Assembly: GCA_037446575.1 (NCBI GenBank)
Contig: JBBIII010000055.1
Location: 1-16,452 of the forward strand
Origin: JBBIII01 sp037446575
Lineage (GTDB): Bacteria > Bacteroidota > Ignavibacteria > UBA10030
Length of the DNA stretch: 16,452 bases
Direction of reading: 5' to 3'
The notes below the pieces were generated by a model. That model saw nothing but the letters and a program-made list of their open reading frames with translations, searched no databases and was not told where the DNA came from. Positions 8,385 through 15,644 of the stretch are shown piece after piece (the stretch's first letter is position 1; every line of letters starts with the position of its first letter). Both the position numbers and the translations under genes were made by a program.

Positions 8385-8751
8385 ATTTTTCTAATAATTT
8401 TGCCACTTCATTTTGAATTGCTTCTGCACTAAAAGGTTTTTCTAAAAATACAAGCGCTCCTATTTCTAACGCATGATCTTTATTTTTTAAATCTGTCATA
8501 GATGATAAAACAATGATTGGAATATCTTTATATTCTGGAGTTTCTCTTATTGTACAAATCAATTCAAATCCATCCATATCTGGCATATTTAAGTCGGTAA
8601 TTACAAGATCAAATTTTATTGCTGGCATTTTTTCGAGAGCTTCAATCCCATCTGCAGCGGCAATTACCTTATATCCTCTTATATTTAATGATGCAGTAAC
8701 AAATTTTCTTACAGTTGCAGAATCATCAACTATTAATACTGTTTTAGCCAT
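8383..8751 (-). CDS. Second single-domain CheY-like response regulator
   Basis: This 122-residue receiver has the full acidic pocket (D9/D10), phosphoacceptor D53 in ITDLNMPDMDG, S83/S84 and K105 in LEKPF. The position of the CheY switch Tyr is Phe (F102), and the Trp after the phosphoacceptor is Leu, so it is less like motility CheY than the neighbouring gene. The start chosen is ATG at 8751: an AGGAG site at 8760-8764, inside the end of cheR, lies 8 bases upstream. A GTG at 8760 would add three residues and overlap the cheR stop, but it would sit directly on the ribosome site. It could be a second output regulator, or a phosphate sink or competitor for CheA phosphate. The sequence cannot tell these apart. 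Confidence 0.93.
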   Translation of the reverse strand: MAKTVLIVDDSATVRKFVTASLNIRGYKVIAAADGIEALEKMPAIKFDLVITDLNMPDMDGFELICTIRETPEYKDIPIIVLSSMTDLKNKDHALEIGALVFLEKPFSAEAIQNEVAKLLEK

Positions 8752-8756
8752 CTTTA

Positions 8757-9638
8757 TCACTCCTTTTTGTACGCAGTCGCTTTTGGTAAACTAACTAATT
8801 TAAATGCTGAAGATACGCCATGAAGCATTTCTGAAGAACCTATATAAAGATATCCCCCTCTGTTAAGACTGTTATATAAATCGCCAACTACCTGCACTTT
8901 TGCTTTATGGTCAAAATAAATAAGCACATTGGCGCAAAAGATAAAATCGAAATGAAGCATTTGCCTCATTCTATTGTGATCAATTAAGTTTATATATTCA
9001 AATTGAACTAAGTCTTTCACTTCCTGATGAAGATGGTACAATCCATTATGATTATCAAAATATTTTTTTACATATGTATGGGGCATTGAACGTATTGCAT
9101 AATGACTATAAATTCCTTTGTATGCATAATCAAGCATTGCTGTATTGATATCGGACCCGATTATTTCGAAATTAATATCAGGATATTGCGGTTTAATTGT
9201 TTCGAGATACAATAATGCAACAGTATAGGGTTCCTCGCCCGAAGAACATGCTGCGCACCATATTCTAATTTTATTCGTACCTTGTTTTTTTCTTAACGTT
9301 ATAACTTCTCGTACAAGACGTTGCTCAAATGCGTTTATTTGCGGTTCATTTCGGAAAAATGAAGTTTCATTTATTGTTATAACATTACATAGATGTTCAA
9401 ATTCAATATTTTTATATTGACTATGTTTTAATAGATTTAAATAATCTTCAAATGTATCTAACTTTAATAATTGCAGTCTTTTTGCAATTCTGCCTTCAAT
9501 TAGATATTTTTTTTTCTCAGTAAAAAATATCCCGGTGCGCAAATAAATAAATTTTCTTAATTCGAGAAAAGTCGAATCAGAAAGTTTATGCGTAATCGAG
9601 TTATCAGTTTTGTTTATTTCTGGATTTTGTTCCAGCAC
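8757..9638 (-). CDS. cheR: Chemotaxis protein methyltransferase CheR
   Basis: CheR transfers methyl groups from S-adenosylmethionine to glutamates of chemoreceptors, opposing CheB. The 293-residue protein has the N-terminal helical CheR domain (about 18-80) and the C-terminal methyltransferase fold (about 85-290). Visible family motifs are NETSFFR (90-96), the SAM-binding WCAACSSGEEPYT (127-139), the acidic GSDIN (161-165), FCANVLIYFD (234-243) and GGYLYIGSSE (261-270). There is no C-terminal TPR or pentapeptide-binding extension. The start is GTG at 9638, the only plausible start because an in-frame TGA lies close upstream and no Met follows for a long way. It lies 27 bp after the HEAT-repeat gene, and its 3' end carries the Shine-Dalgarno site of the next gene. 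Confidence 0.97.
   Translation of the reverse strand: MLEQNPEINKTDNSITHKLSDSTFLELRKFIYLRTGIFFTEKKKYLIEGRIAKRLQLLKLDTFEDYLNLLKHSQYKNIEFEHLCNVITINETSFFRNEPQINAFEQRLVREVITLRKKQGTNKIRIWCAACSSGEEPYTVALLYLETIKPQYPDINFEIIGSDINTAMLDYAYKGIYSHYAIRSMPHTYVKKYFDNHNGLYHLHQEVKDLVQFEYINLIDHNRMRQMLHFDFIFCANVLIYFDHKAKVQVVGDLYNSLNRGGYLYIGSSEMLHGVSSAFKLVSLPKATAYKKE
8760..8764 (-). promoter_or_regulatory. Ribosome binding site inside the end of cheR that sets the next start
   Basis: AGGAG spans the last sense codons and stop of cheR and lies 8 bases before the ATG at 8751. This supports that ATG over the overlapping GTG at 8760 as the start of the second CheY-like gene, and implies coupled translation of cheR and that gene. 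Confidence 0.75.
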
Positions 9639-9665
9639 TTTTATTCAATCCCATTAATATTTATT

Positions 9666-11093
9666 TCATCCCCTTTTAAACATATTGTCTGCATTTTCGG
9701 GGTTATCTGTATCTAACGCCAACATTACTGCTTCGCGCACCGCTTCACTTTCATCTTTTGCAAATCGTAAAATACAGCTTCGTGCATGATGTGTTTTAAC
9801 TGTTGCAAGTTGATTTATCATATGAACACGCGACCAAGGATCTAAACCAATCATAACGCCATACAGAAATGTAGTTGCACGTTCGCAATCTAATCTAAAC
9901 AATGTATTAGCAATTATTTCCCAATCTTCTTGAGTTGCTTCGCGCCAATATTCTGCTGTTAATGTAAATGCTTTATCTAAATCGCTTAATTCAAAAGGAT
10001 AGTTTGAGGTTCCAAAATATGTTCGGATGTACTCATTAGCTAATTTTCCTAACAGCATAATTAGTTGGCATTTACCCTGGAAAGAGCTATCTTCAAGGCA
10101 TTCTAGGGCTATCTTAAATACTTGCGGACGTGTTGACATCTGAACAATAATCACAAAATCCATTTCTTCAGAAATTCCCAAAGATAGCAACAACGCTTTC
10201 GTAACTTCTGGATCTTTAAATTGAGCCAGAGCTTTTGCGGCGCTTAATTGGATGTTTTGATTGTAATTATTTAATGCTTTTAGTATATCTTCTCTTGAAT
10301 TATCTTCAAACTGAAATTCTAAATTACAACGTTCCGATATCTGCACTACATCGTGTATTAAAATATCTCTGAGCGGTTCTTTAATCTTTTCGTAATTAGC
10401 TATAAGCACTTCTAAAGTTTCCCCGTCGCCGAGCGTGCCCATAGCGTCAAGTAAAGCAAACAAGTAAATACGATCCACCTCGCCATTGATCATTGCTTCT
10501 TTAAATTTGTTTTCAATAAAATCTCTGGCAACATCGCCGCCAATTTTCCCCATCGCCTCTATTGCGACGACATGAGCAAATGGATATTGATGAAATGAAT
10601 TGCAGATATGCTCAATTGCTTCGCTACTGCCTATATTTCCTATAGCTTCAAGTGTAGCCGCTAAAACATTTGGGTCTGGATCATGGAGTAAAGGAAATAA
10701 ATATTCTAAAGGTTCTTTGTTTTTGATCTCGCCTAAAATATCAACAGCTATTTTTCTGACATCTTTTTTTGAGTCCTTTAGATATGGAATTAATGCGTGA
10801 ATTGACGGTTCGCCAAGTTTGATCAATAATTTCGCCGCTAGATTCCGAGAGACTATATTTTCGTCTTCTAAGTGATGAACAATCGCGCGTGCAGCTGAAA
10901 CTCCTCCTAAATTCAAAAAAGAACGAGCAACTGCGTCTTCAACTCCCTTGTTCTCATCTTCCAGTGCAATAGACAGCACTGTAAGAATATTTCTGTCTTT
11001 ATATTCCGAGAGATCTTCTGCCGCCCTGCGTCTTACATCGGGATCCGGATCAGTCAGAAGTTGACAGATCAGATTTTTTATATTTTCATTCAT
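9666..11093 (-). CDS. HEAT-repeat (PBS-lyase-like) protein in the chemotaxis gene run
   Basis: A 475-residue alpha-helical repeat protein with no signal peptide or membrane segment. About seven tandem helical pairs of roughly 30 residues cover 8-235, each with the HEAT pattern DPDP-VR-AA-LG-IG (for example 14-30, 106-123 and 138-154). A partial pair follows at 265-297 (SAAKALAQFKDPEV). After a less regular stretch, a last pair occupies about 423-463 (DESEAVREAVMLALD). Such repeats form a curved solenoid used for protein binding. No catalytic motif is visible, so a bilin lyase role is not supported. It sits between cheW (113 bp upstream) and cheR (27 bp downstream), suggesting a scaffold or adaptor for the chemotaxis complex; this is inferred from position only. 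The ATG has only a weak AGAAG upstream. Confidence 0.88.
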   Translation of the reverse strand: MNENIKNLICQLLTDPDPDVRRRAAEDLSEYKDRNILTVLSIALEDENKGVEDAVARSFLNLGGVSAARAIVHHLEDENIVSRNLAAKLLIKLGEPSIHALIPYLKDSKKDVRKIAVDILGEIKNKEPLEYLFPLLHDPDPNVLAATLEAIGNIGSSEAIEHICNSFHQYPFAHVVAIEAMGKIGGDVARDFIENKFKEAMINGEVDRIYLFALLDAMGTLGDGETLEVLIANYEKIKEPLRDILIHDVVQISERCNLEFQFEDNSREDILKALNNYNQNIQLSAAKALAQFKDPEVTKALLLSLGISEEMDFVIIVQMSTRPQVFKIALECLEDSSFQGKCQLIMLLGKLANEYIRTYFGTSNYPFELSDLDKAFTLTAEYWREATQEDWEIIANTLFRLDCERATTFLYGVMIGLDPWSRVHMINQLATVKTHHARSCILRFAKDESEAVREAVMLALDTDNPENADNMFKRG

Positions 11094-11206
11094 ACAAATT
11101 ATCTTCTATTATTCAAACTGTCATACATATTTTTTTAGATGTAGATTGAGAATAATTTTTCATTTGATAAATAAGCGTAGTCGTTCGCATCGAATAATTG
11201 CATAAG

Positions 11207-11710
11207 TTAGCTATTTTCTTCAAGTTCTTGTTTTTCTTTATCCCTAAGCACACGTTCTATATCTAATATAATAAGCAATCGATTTTCTAATTTTGCTACA
11301 GCGTTGATGTATTCTGAACCAATGCCAGCAACAATCTGCGGCGGCGGCTCAGTAATACTTTTTGATATTTGGATAACTTCTCGCACGGAATCGACTATAA
11401 ACCCAACGACCATTGCGCTTATTTCTACCACTATTATGCGTGTATTTCTATCGCTTACTTTAGGCGGGAAGCCGAATCTTTTTCTTAAATCTATTATCGG
11501 AATAACTTTTCCACGTAAATTAATTACGCCGGAAACAAATTCTGGCGAATTTGGAACATGCGTTATTTCTACTATTCGATTAATTTCTTGCACACACTGG
11601 ATATCTATTCCAAATTCTTCTTTATCGACATTAAAACTTACAAGTTTTAATTGTTCTTCTATTTGATGTTTTCCTTCTTTTTGCGTTTTGATACTATTAA
11701 TTGCTGCCAT
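11207..11710 (-). CDS. cheW: Chemotaxis coupling protein CheW
   Basis: CheW links chemoreceptors to the P5 domain of CheA. The 167-residue protein consists of one CheW domain (about 20-157) with the expected beta-barrel motifs: FGIDIQCVQEI (33-43), the highly conserved VINLRGKVIPIIDLR (62-76), RIIVVE (91-96), VDSVREVI (106-113), and the closing LLIILDIERVL (145-155). The first 20 residues are a polar tail. The start is well supported: AAAGGAG at 11718-11724 lies 7 bases before the ATG. It is the first gene of the long chemotaxis run and follows a 345-bp non-coding stretch, the natural place for the operon promoter. Confidence 0.97.
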   Translation of the reverse strand: MAAINSIKTQKEGKHQIEEQLKLVSFNVDKEEFGIDIQCVQEINRIVEITHVPNSPEFVSGVINLRGKVIPIIDLRKRFGFPPKVSDRNTRIIVVEISAMVVGFIVDSVREVIQISKSITEPPPQIVAGIGSEYINAVAKLENRLLIILDIERVLRDKEKQELEENS

Positions 11711-11717
11711 TCTACTG

Positions 11718-11724
11718 CTCCTTT
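11718..11724 (-). promoter_or_regulatory. Ribosome binding site of cheW
   Basis: AAAGGAG on the minus strand, 7 bases before the ATG at 11710. It is one of the best Shine-Dalgarno matches in the window and fixes the cheW start. Confidence 0.8.
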
Positions 11725-11764
11725 CATAAATTCTAATAATGCAACAATTGCAGGCATAATTTGC

Positions 11765-11794
11765 ATAATACTTTTATAATACAACATCAGTAAA
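11765..11794 (-). promoter_or_regulatory. Candidate sigma-70-like promoter for cheW and the chemotaxis run
   Basis: Read on the minus strand, TTTACT (11794-11789, 4 of 6 matches to the -35 consensus) is followed after 18 bases by TATTAT (11770-11765, 5 of 6 matches to the -10 consensus). Transcription would start near 11758, leaving a leader of about 45-50 bases with the cheW Shine-Dalgarno site. AT-rich DNA yields such matches by chance, and Bacteroidota-type organisms can use a different consensus. Confidence 0.33.
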
Positions 11795-11838
11795 ATGCTG
11801 ATTCTATTATGAGGTTTTACCTATTATTAAACACCCTA

Positions 11839-11855
11839 CTTTTTAATTTAAAAAG
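11839..11855. repeat. 17-bp odd-centred palindrome upstream of cheW
   Basis: CTTTTTAA and TTAAAAAG flank a single central base. It is AT-rich and 21 bp from the 20-bp palindrome, so the two could be a pair of protein sites, though chance is plausible. Confidence 0.25.
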
Positions 11856-11875
11856 ATAAAACAAGATTTGCTTTT

Positions 11876-11895
11876 TAATTCTTATATAAGAATTA
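11876..11895. repeat. Perfect 20-bp palindrome upstream of cheW
   Basis: TAATTCTTATATAAGAATTA reads the same on both strands with no spacer, the form expected of an operator for a dimeric regulator. It lies about 165 bp before the cheW start and about 80 bp upstream of the candidate -35 box, so it could be an activator site. Its high AT content means chance is a real alternative. Confidence 0.4.
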
Positions 11896-11938
11896 GTCCT
11901 TATTTACATAAAATTAGAAGAATTTTTAATTTTATTTG

Positions 11939-11969
11939 TTGTAATAAGATGCAGTTTTATCTTATACAA
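11939..11969. repeat. Imperfect inverted repeat with 8-base loop upstream of cheW
   Basis: Left arm TTGTAATAAGAT (11939-11950) pairs with right arm ATCTTATACAA (11959-11969) except for one bulged A. On the plus strand it is closely followed by a run of six Ts (11972-11977), as in an intrinsic terminator for rightward transcription, yet no rightward gene precedes it. It could end antisense transcription or be a protein site. Confidence 0.35.
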
Positions 11970-12055
11970 TTATTTTTTAAGGGCTCTCCGTTTTTCGATA
12001 ATTTAATAAACGAAGCTTGATAATTGCATTTTGATATAATTTTTAAAATTGATTT

Positions 12056-12688
12056 TTACGATACTAATCCATTTTGGAGAACATAAGTTACAATTTGTGC
12101 ATTGTTTTCCATTTTCATTTTTTGTAAAATATGCGCCCGATGTGTGCTTATTGTCTTTACACTGACAGATAGCTCTGCACTAATTGCTTTTAAAGATTTT
12201 CCTTTTGCTATCATAAGCATAATTTGGTATTCTCTATCAGAGAGATGTTCGTGCGGAAGTTTTGGCGAACCGCGACTAACATTTTGCGCAATTGATTCTG
12301 CCAACACTTGAGAGATATAAACTTTTCCTGTTGCGACTTTTCTAATAGCAATTAATAACTGTTCCAATGCAACATCTTTAGAGAGATATCCTGAAGCGCC
12401 AAGATTTAATGCTCTAATTCCAAATACTTCTTCAGGGTTCATACTTAAAACCAATATTTCAATTTCAGGTTTTTCAGCTTTAATTCTTTTAATCGCTTCT
12501 AAACCATCGAGCTTAGGCATTGATAAATCTAAAACTAAAACGTCTATTTCGAACGTTCGTATTTTTTCCATAACCTCGATGCCGTCACAAGCTTCATCAA
12601 CAACTTTTATATCTTTGACGTCCTTTAGAATTGTTCTTAATCCTTTTCTTACGATAGGATGATCATCGGCGATTAAGACACGAATCAT
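12056..12688 (-). CDS. NarL/FixJ-type DNA-binding response regulator
   Basis: A 210-residue transcription regulator: receiver domain 1-120 with acidic pocket D8/D9, phosphoacceptor D54 in LVLDLSMPKLDG, S82 and K104 (here SKD instead of KPF, as is common in this family). A LuxR-type helix-turn-helix follows at about 146-206 (LSDREYQIMLMIAKGKS, then ISAELSVSVKTISTH). Its ATG overlaps the stop of the upstream kinase gene by 4 bp, so kinase and regulator are translationally coupled and almost certainly partners. It would bind DNA as a dimer after phosphorylation. Possible targets include its own operon, the divergent gene at 15645 or the chemotaxis run whose promoter region follows directly. No target site can be assigned from sequence alone. 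Confidence 0.95.
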   Translation of the reverse strand: MIRVLIADDHPIVRKGLRTILKDVKDIKVVDEACDGIEVMEKIRTFEIDVLVLDLSMPKLDGLEAIKRIKAEKPEIEILVLSMNPEEVFGIRALNLGASGYLSKDVALEQLLIAIRKVATGKVYISQVLAESIAQNVSRGSPKLPHEHLSDREYQIMLMIAKGKSLKAISAELSVSVKTISTHRAHILQKMKMENNAQIVTYVLQNGLVS

Positions 12689-15465
12689 AATTCACTTTCT
12701 CCATTCTTTTTTTTCTCTATTGGTACTTCTACTGAAAGCACCGTTCCTTTATCAGGTCTGCCTTCTATTTGAAAAGTTCCGCCAACTATTCTAATCCGCT
12801 CTCTAATTCCGACCAACCCCAATGATTTTTCTCCTTTAATTTCCTTTTTTGTAATTCCACGGCCATCGTCACTAACTGTTAATATTATCGATTGAGGTTT
12901 TTTTATTAAACGAATAAAAACATGTTGTGCTTGCGAATGTCTTACCACATTTGTCAATGCTTCTCTAAATACTCTATATAATACTGTGCTAATTTGCCCT
13001 TTTACTGAAAAATCTTCAGGCTCTACTTTTACATATCCTTTAAATCCGGTTTTCTTTTCTATCTGATCTATATCCCACTGTATTGCGCCGCTTAAGCCAA
13101 GCGCATCAAGTTGAGGTGGACGAATTTCTTTTGAAATGCGCTTTACTGATGCTAAGGCTTCATTAACTGATTCCATCATTGCATCGGTTTTCGAAATTAT
13201 TTCTGTATTTCCTTTCGCACCCTCTAATCTAAGCCAACTTAAGTCAAATTTCAAGATGGTAAGTAATTGACCAAGCTCATCGTGTAGTTCACGCGAAATC
13301 CTCTTTTTTTCTTCTTCAAGTATGTGTTCCAAGTGTTCGGTAAATAATTGCAATTGTTTTTTTGATCGCTCCAACTCTTTTTCCGCTTTTTTACGTTGTG
13401 TAATATCGCGGCTAAACATCACAATTCGTTGTTCGCCAGATGAAATTTTATAAACTCTACTTGATGACTCAAACCAATGCCATTTACCAGATTTATCTTT
13501 TAATTTAAATATATAATTATTTGATGTATTGTTTATAATATTGTCCTTATTGGCGCTAAAAAGATTTTTAATTTCTTTCAGTTTTATAAATTCATCTGCA
13601 TCGTAATCTAAAACAGATTTTATATTAGGACTTATATAAAGTATATTGCCGTCACTGCTAATTTCGGATACGATATCGGTGGAATTCTCTACTAATAAAC
13701 GATATCTTTCTTCACTTTCTCCCAATGCTTCTTCAGTTTTTTTTCTCTCTGTTATATCGAATACAAACCCTTCGTAATATAGTATTTCCTTTGCTTTATC
13801 TCTAACGTCATGTGCGGTTATAAGCACCCATAAATATGAACCGTCTTTTCTCTTCCATTTAGTTTCAAAACTTAATGATATGTTTTCACCAATTGCATTA
13901 TGCTGATTAATAAATTGTTCTCTATCTTTTTCATCATAATAAATTTCCTTTCCCATATCACAGCCAATTATATCGTTCGGATTTTCGAAGCCCAGCATAT
14001 TTGTTATGCTTCTATTCGCATTTAACAACTTACCTGATTTCGTGGATTGATAAATACCTACAGGCGCCCACTTTACAATATCTTGATACTTCTTTTCACT
14101 TACTTCTAATACTTTTTCTACTTTTTTTCTCTCAGAGATATCAGTTGCAACGCCAACAAGCGCAATTACTTTACCATCCTCATCATTAACAACTGAAGTA
14201 GACAGATAAATTGGGAACACCGTTCCATCCTTTTTTCTATTTAAAACCTCTCCTTGCCAACCACCCTTCAATGTGGCGTCAATTACAACTTTTCCTCTTA
14301 TTGTAGTATCCACATTTACAATATCTATTGATTTCCCGATTATCTCGTCATAATCGTAACCATAAGTTGTTAAGAATGCTTCGTTGACAAATAAAATGAT
14401 ATTATTCAAATCTGTGATTGTGATGCATTCGCCAATACTTTTAATAGTTTGACTAAATAAATTTAATCGAATTTCAGCTTGTTTTTGATCAGTAATATCC
14501 CTAACCAAAGCTTGATAAAATACTTCGTCTCCAAATTCGAATTTGCTAATCGAGACATCCGCATCAAAATGAACATTCGCTCCTTTTAAAAATTTCCAAT
14601 AGAAGTGCTGTGATTTTCCTTCAATAATAGAATTTAATATTTCATTTATTTTTTCTTTTGAACTACGATTATCAGGTTGATTAATAGGGCTTAATTCCCA
14701 AATAAAATGCTCTATTAAATCAGTGGATCTTTCACTTTTAAAAATTTTAAGCGCCATAAAGTTGCACTCAATAATTTTATCTCCGCTAAGAATAAATATG
14801 GCGTCATTAGCGCCTTCAAAAAGCACTTGATACCGTTTTTGTGATATTCGCAATAAGTCAGTTTGAATGCGAATTTCTTTTTCATTTTTACGAATACGAG
14901 AAATACTCGAACGAAGATTATTTGATAAAAACCATATAGATATTGCAATTATACTCAGCATTACGACAATATCTAATATATCTGCCCAAGTTGTTCTTAT
15001 GCTATAATAATTTTTTATTACGTTGCTTATTTCTAAATATCCGATTGTTAAGATAGCTAAAATAGCCGCAGTTACGATCGTTGCATAATGAAATTTTGGC
15101 AGTAACAAACTTGCAACAATAAAAATGCCCGGAATAATAAAATAGACAATGTCGTGGATTCCATCATTACTAATGGCTTGGTGATTAATAAATATTAAAA
15201 CACACCACAAAACAATTATTGTAAGCCATAATATTTTTCTTTTATGCAATATTATGTACGCAATAAAAATAATTACACAAATAAAAATAAGCGGGACAAC
15301 ATCAAGAAAGTGCTTCGCTATTAACCTATAAATTATAAGAATATTAAGGCCTAATATAGTTAATAATGAAACGATGCTAATTACTTTTGCAATCCAATTT
15401 TGTTCTTCATCGTCATAATGAACAGGTAAAAAAAGGTTTCTGATTAATTCTAGTAGCTTATTCAT
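12685..15465 (-). CDS. Membrane sensor histidine kinase with four PAS domains (HisKA_3 type)
   Basis: A 926-residue kinase. About six hydrophobic helices occupy 27-181 with short loops, so there is no large extracellular sensing domain. Then follow a short coiled coil (about 188-206), PAS 1 about 207-327, PAS 2 about 335-447, PAS 3 about 455-575 and PAS 4 about 583-692. Each PAS ends in a DIT/DIS-x-(R/Q)K signature. A coiled-coil linker leads to the HisKA_3 dimerisation domain with phosphoacceptor H728 in RISRELHDELGQ, and IRPPQLDALGL at 781-791. The HATPase domain (about 820-917) has an N box (REALTNVVRHS), G1 (DDGRGI) and a glycine-rich lid (LGLVGIRER). This type normally pairs with NarL-family regulators, and one overlaps its stop. 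ATG start at 15465 without a clear Shine-Dalgarno site. The PAS ligands are unknown. Confidence 0.95.
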   Translation of the reverse strand: MNKLLELIRNLFLPVHYDDEEQNWIAKVISIVSLLTILGLNILIIYRLIAKHFLDVVPLIFICVIIFIAYIILHKRKILWLTIIVLWCVLIFINHQAISNDGIHDIVYFIIPGIFIVASLLLPKFHYATIVTAAILAILTIGYLEISNVIKNYYSIRTTWADILDIVVMLSIIAISIWFLSNNLRSSISRIRKNEKEIRIQTDLLRISQKRYQVLFEGANDAIFILSGDKIIECNFMALKIFKSERSTDLIEHFIWELSPINQPDNRSSKEKINEILNSIIEGKSQHFYWKFLKGANVHFDADVSISKFEFGDEVFYQALVRDITDQKQAEIRLNLFSQTIKSIGECITITDLNNIILFVNEAFLTTYGYDYDEIIGKSIDIVNVDTTIRGKVVIDATLKGGWQGEVLNRKKDGTVFPIYLSTSVVNDEDGKVIALVGVATDISERKKVEKVLEVSEKKYQDIVKWAPVGIYQSTKSGKLLNANRSITNMLGFENPNDIIGCDMGKEIYYDEKDREQFINQHNAIGENISLSFETKWKRKDGSYLWVLITAHDVRDKAKEILYYEGFVFDITERKKTEEALGESEERYRLLVENSTDIVSEISSDGNILYISPNIKSVLDYDADEFIKLKEIKNLFSANKDNIINNTSNNYIFKLKDKSGKWHWFESSSRVYKISSGEQRIVMFSRDITQRKKAEKELERSKKQLQLFTEHLEHILEEEKKRISRELHDELGQLLTILKFDLSWLRLEGAKGNTEIISKTDAMMESVNEALASVKRISKEIRPPQLDALGLSGAIQWDIDQIEKKTGFKGYVKVEPEDFSVKGQISTVLYRVFREALTNVVRHSQAQHVFIRLIKKPQSIILTVSDDGRGITKKEIKGEKSLGLVGIRERIRIVGGTFQIEGRPDKGTVLSVEVPIEKKKNGESEL

Positions 15466-15644
15466 TTATATTTAGTTGTCTTTTTCTATGCTAATAATTT
15501 GCTTTATAAAAAGTATTATGAGATAATTTAAGATTAAAATCGCTATAAGATAATAATTTTTATTTAAATGACGTAAATATTTGGATAATTTGCTATCTTC
15601 AAATAGTGTAGATGCATCAAATATGTAAATAGGAGTGTATTTAG
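15466..15644. promoter_or_regulatory. Divergent promoter region between kinase and response regulator
   Basis: A 179-bp AT-rich region from which the four-PAS kinase gene is read leftward and the four-cysteine regulator rightward; it must carry at least one promoter for each. On the plus strand TATCTTCA (15594-15601) resembles the Bacteroidota -7 element (TAnnTTTG), but no good upstream TTTG element lies at the right distance. On the minus strand TATAAA and CATAAT boxes occur without a good -35 partner. The region is supported by gene orientation, while the individual elements are weak. Confidence 0.6.
15631..15635 (+). promoter_or_regulatory. Ribosome binding site of the divergent response regulator
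   Basis: AGGAG lies 9 bases before the ATG at 15645, fixing the start of the four-cysteine response regulator. Confidence 0.75.

Larger units (their letters stand above)
11711..12055. other. 345-bp intergenic region upstream of cheW
   Basis: The only gene-free stretch longer than 300 bases. It is very AT-rich and lies after the stop of the NarL-type regulator and before cheW, all on the minus strand. It holds the cheW ribosome site, one candidate promoter and several short inverted repeats, listed separately. No intrinsic terminator with a GC-rich stem and U-tract was seen on the minus strand after the regulator gene, so read-through from the kinase/regulator pair into cheW is possible. No convincing small ORF was found. 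Confidence 0.8.

Noticed and set aside
8383..8760. GTG at 8760 as start of the second CheY-like gene
   Set aside because: The AGGAG site at 8760-8764 would abut this GTG with no spacing, whereas it is 8 bases from the ATG at 8751, which also gives the usual short receiver N terminus.
9666..11093. HEAT-repeat protein as a phycobilin lyase
   Set aside because: PBS-lyase-type repeats are a generic helical fold; nothing in the window points to bilin pigments, and the setting is chemotaxis.
11135..11203. 22-codon ORF directly after cheW
   Set aside because: It begins three bases after the cheW stop but has no Shine-Dalgarno site and no recognisable feature; a second 25-codon ORF overlaps it in another frame. 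Not enough to call a gene.
11959..12055. Intrinsic terminator for the NarL-type regulator gene
   Set aside because: No GC-rich stem with a following U-tract is seen on the minus strand; the only short repeats after the stop are all A/T.
14715..14948. 77-residue minus-strand ORF inside the four-PAS kinase gene
   Set aside because: It is in another frame of the same strand within an intact PAS-kinase coding sequence, with no domain or ribosome site of its own.
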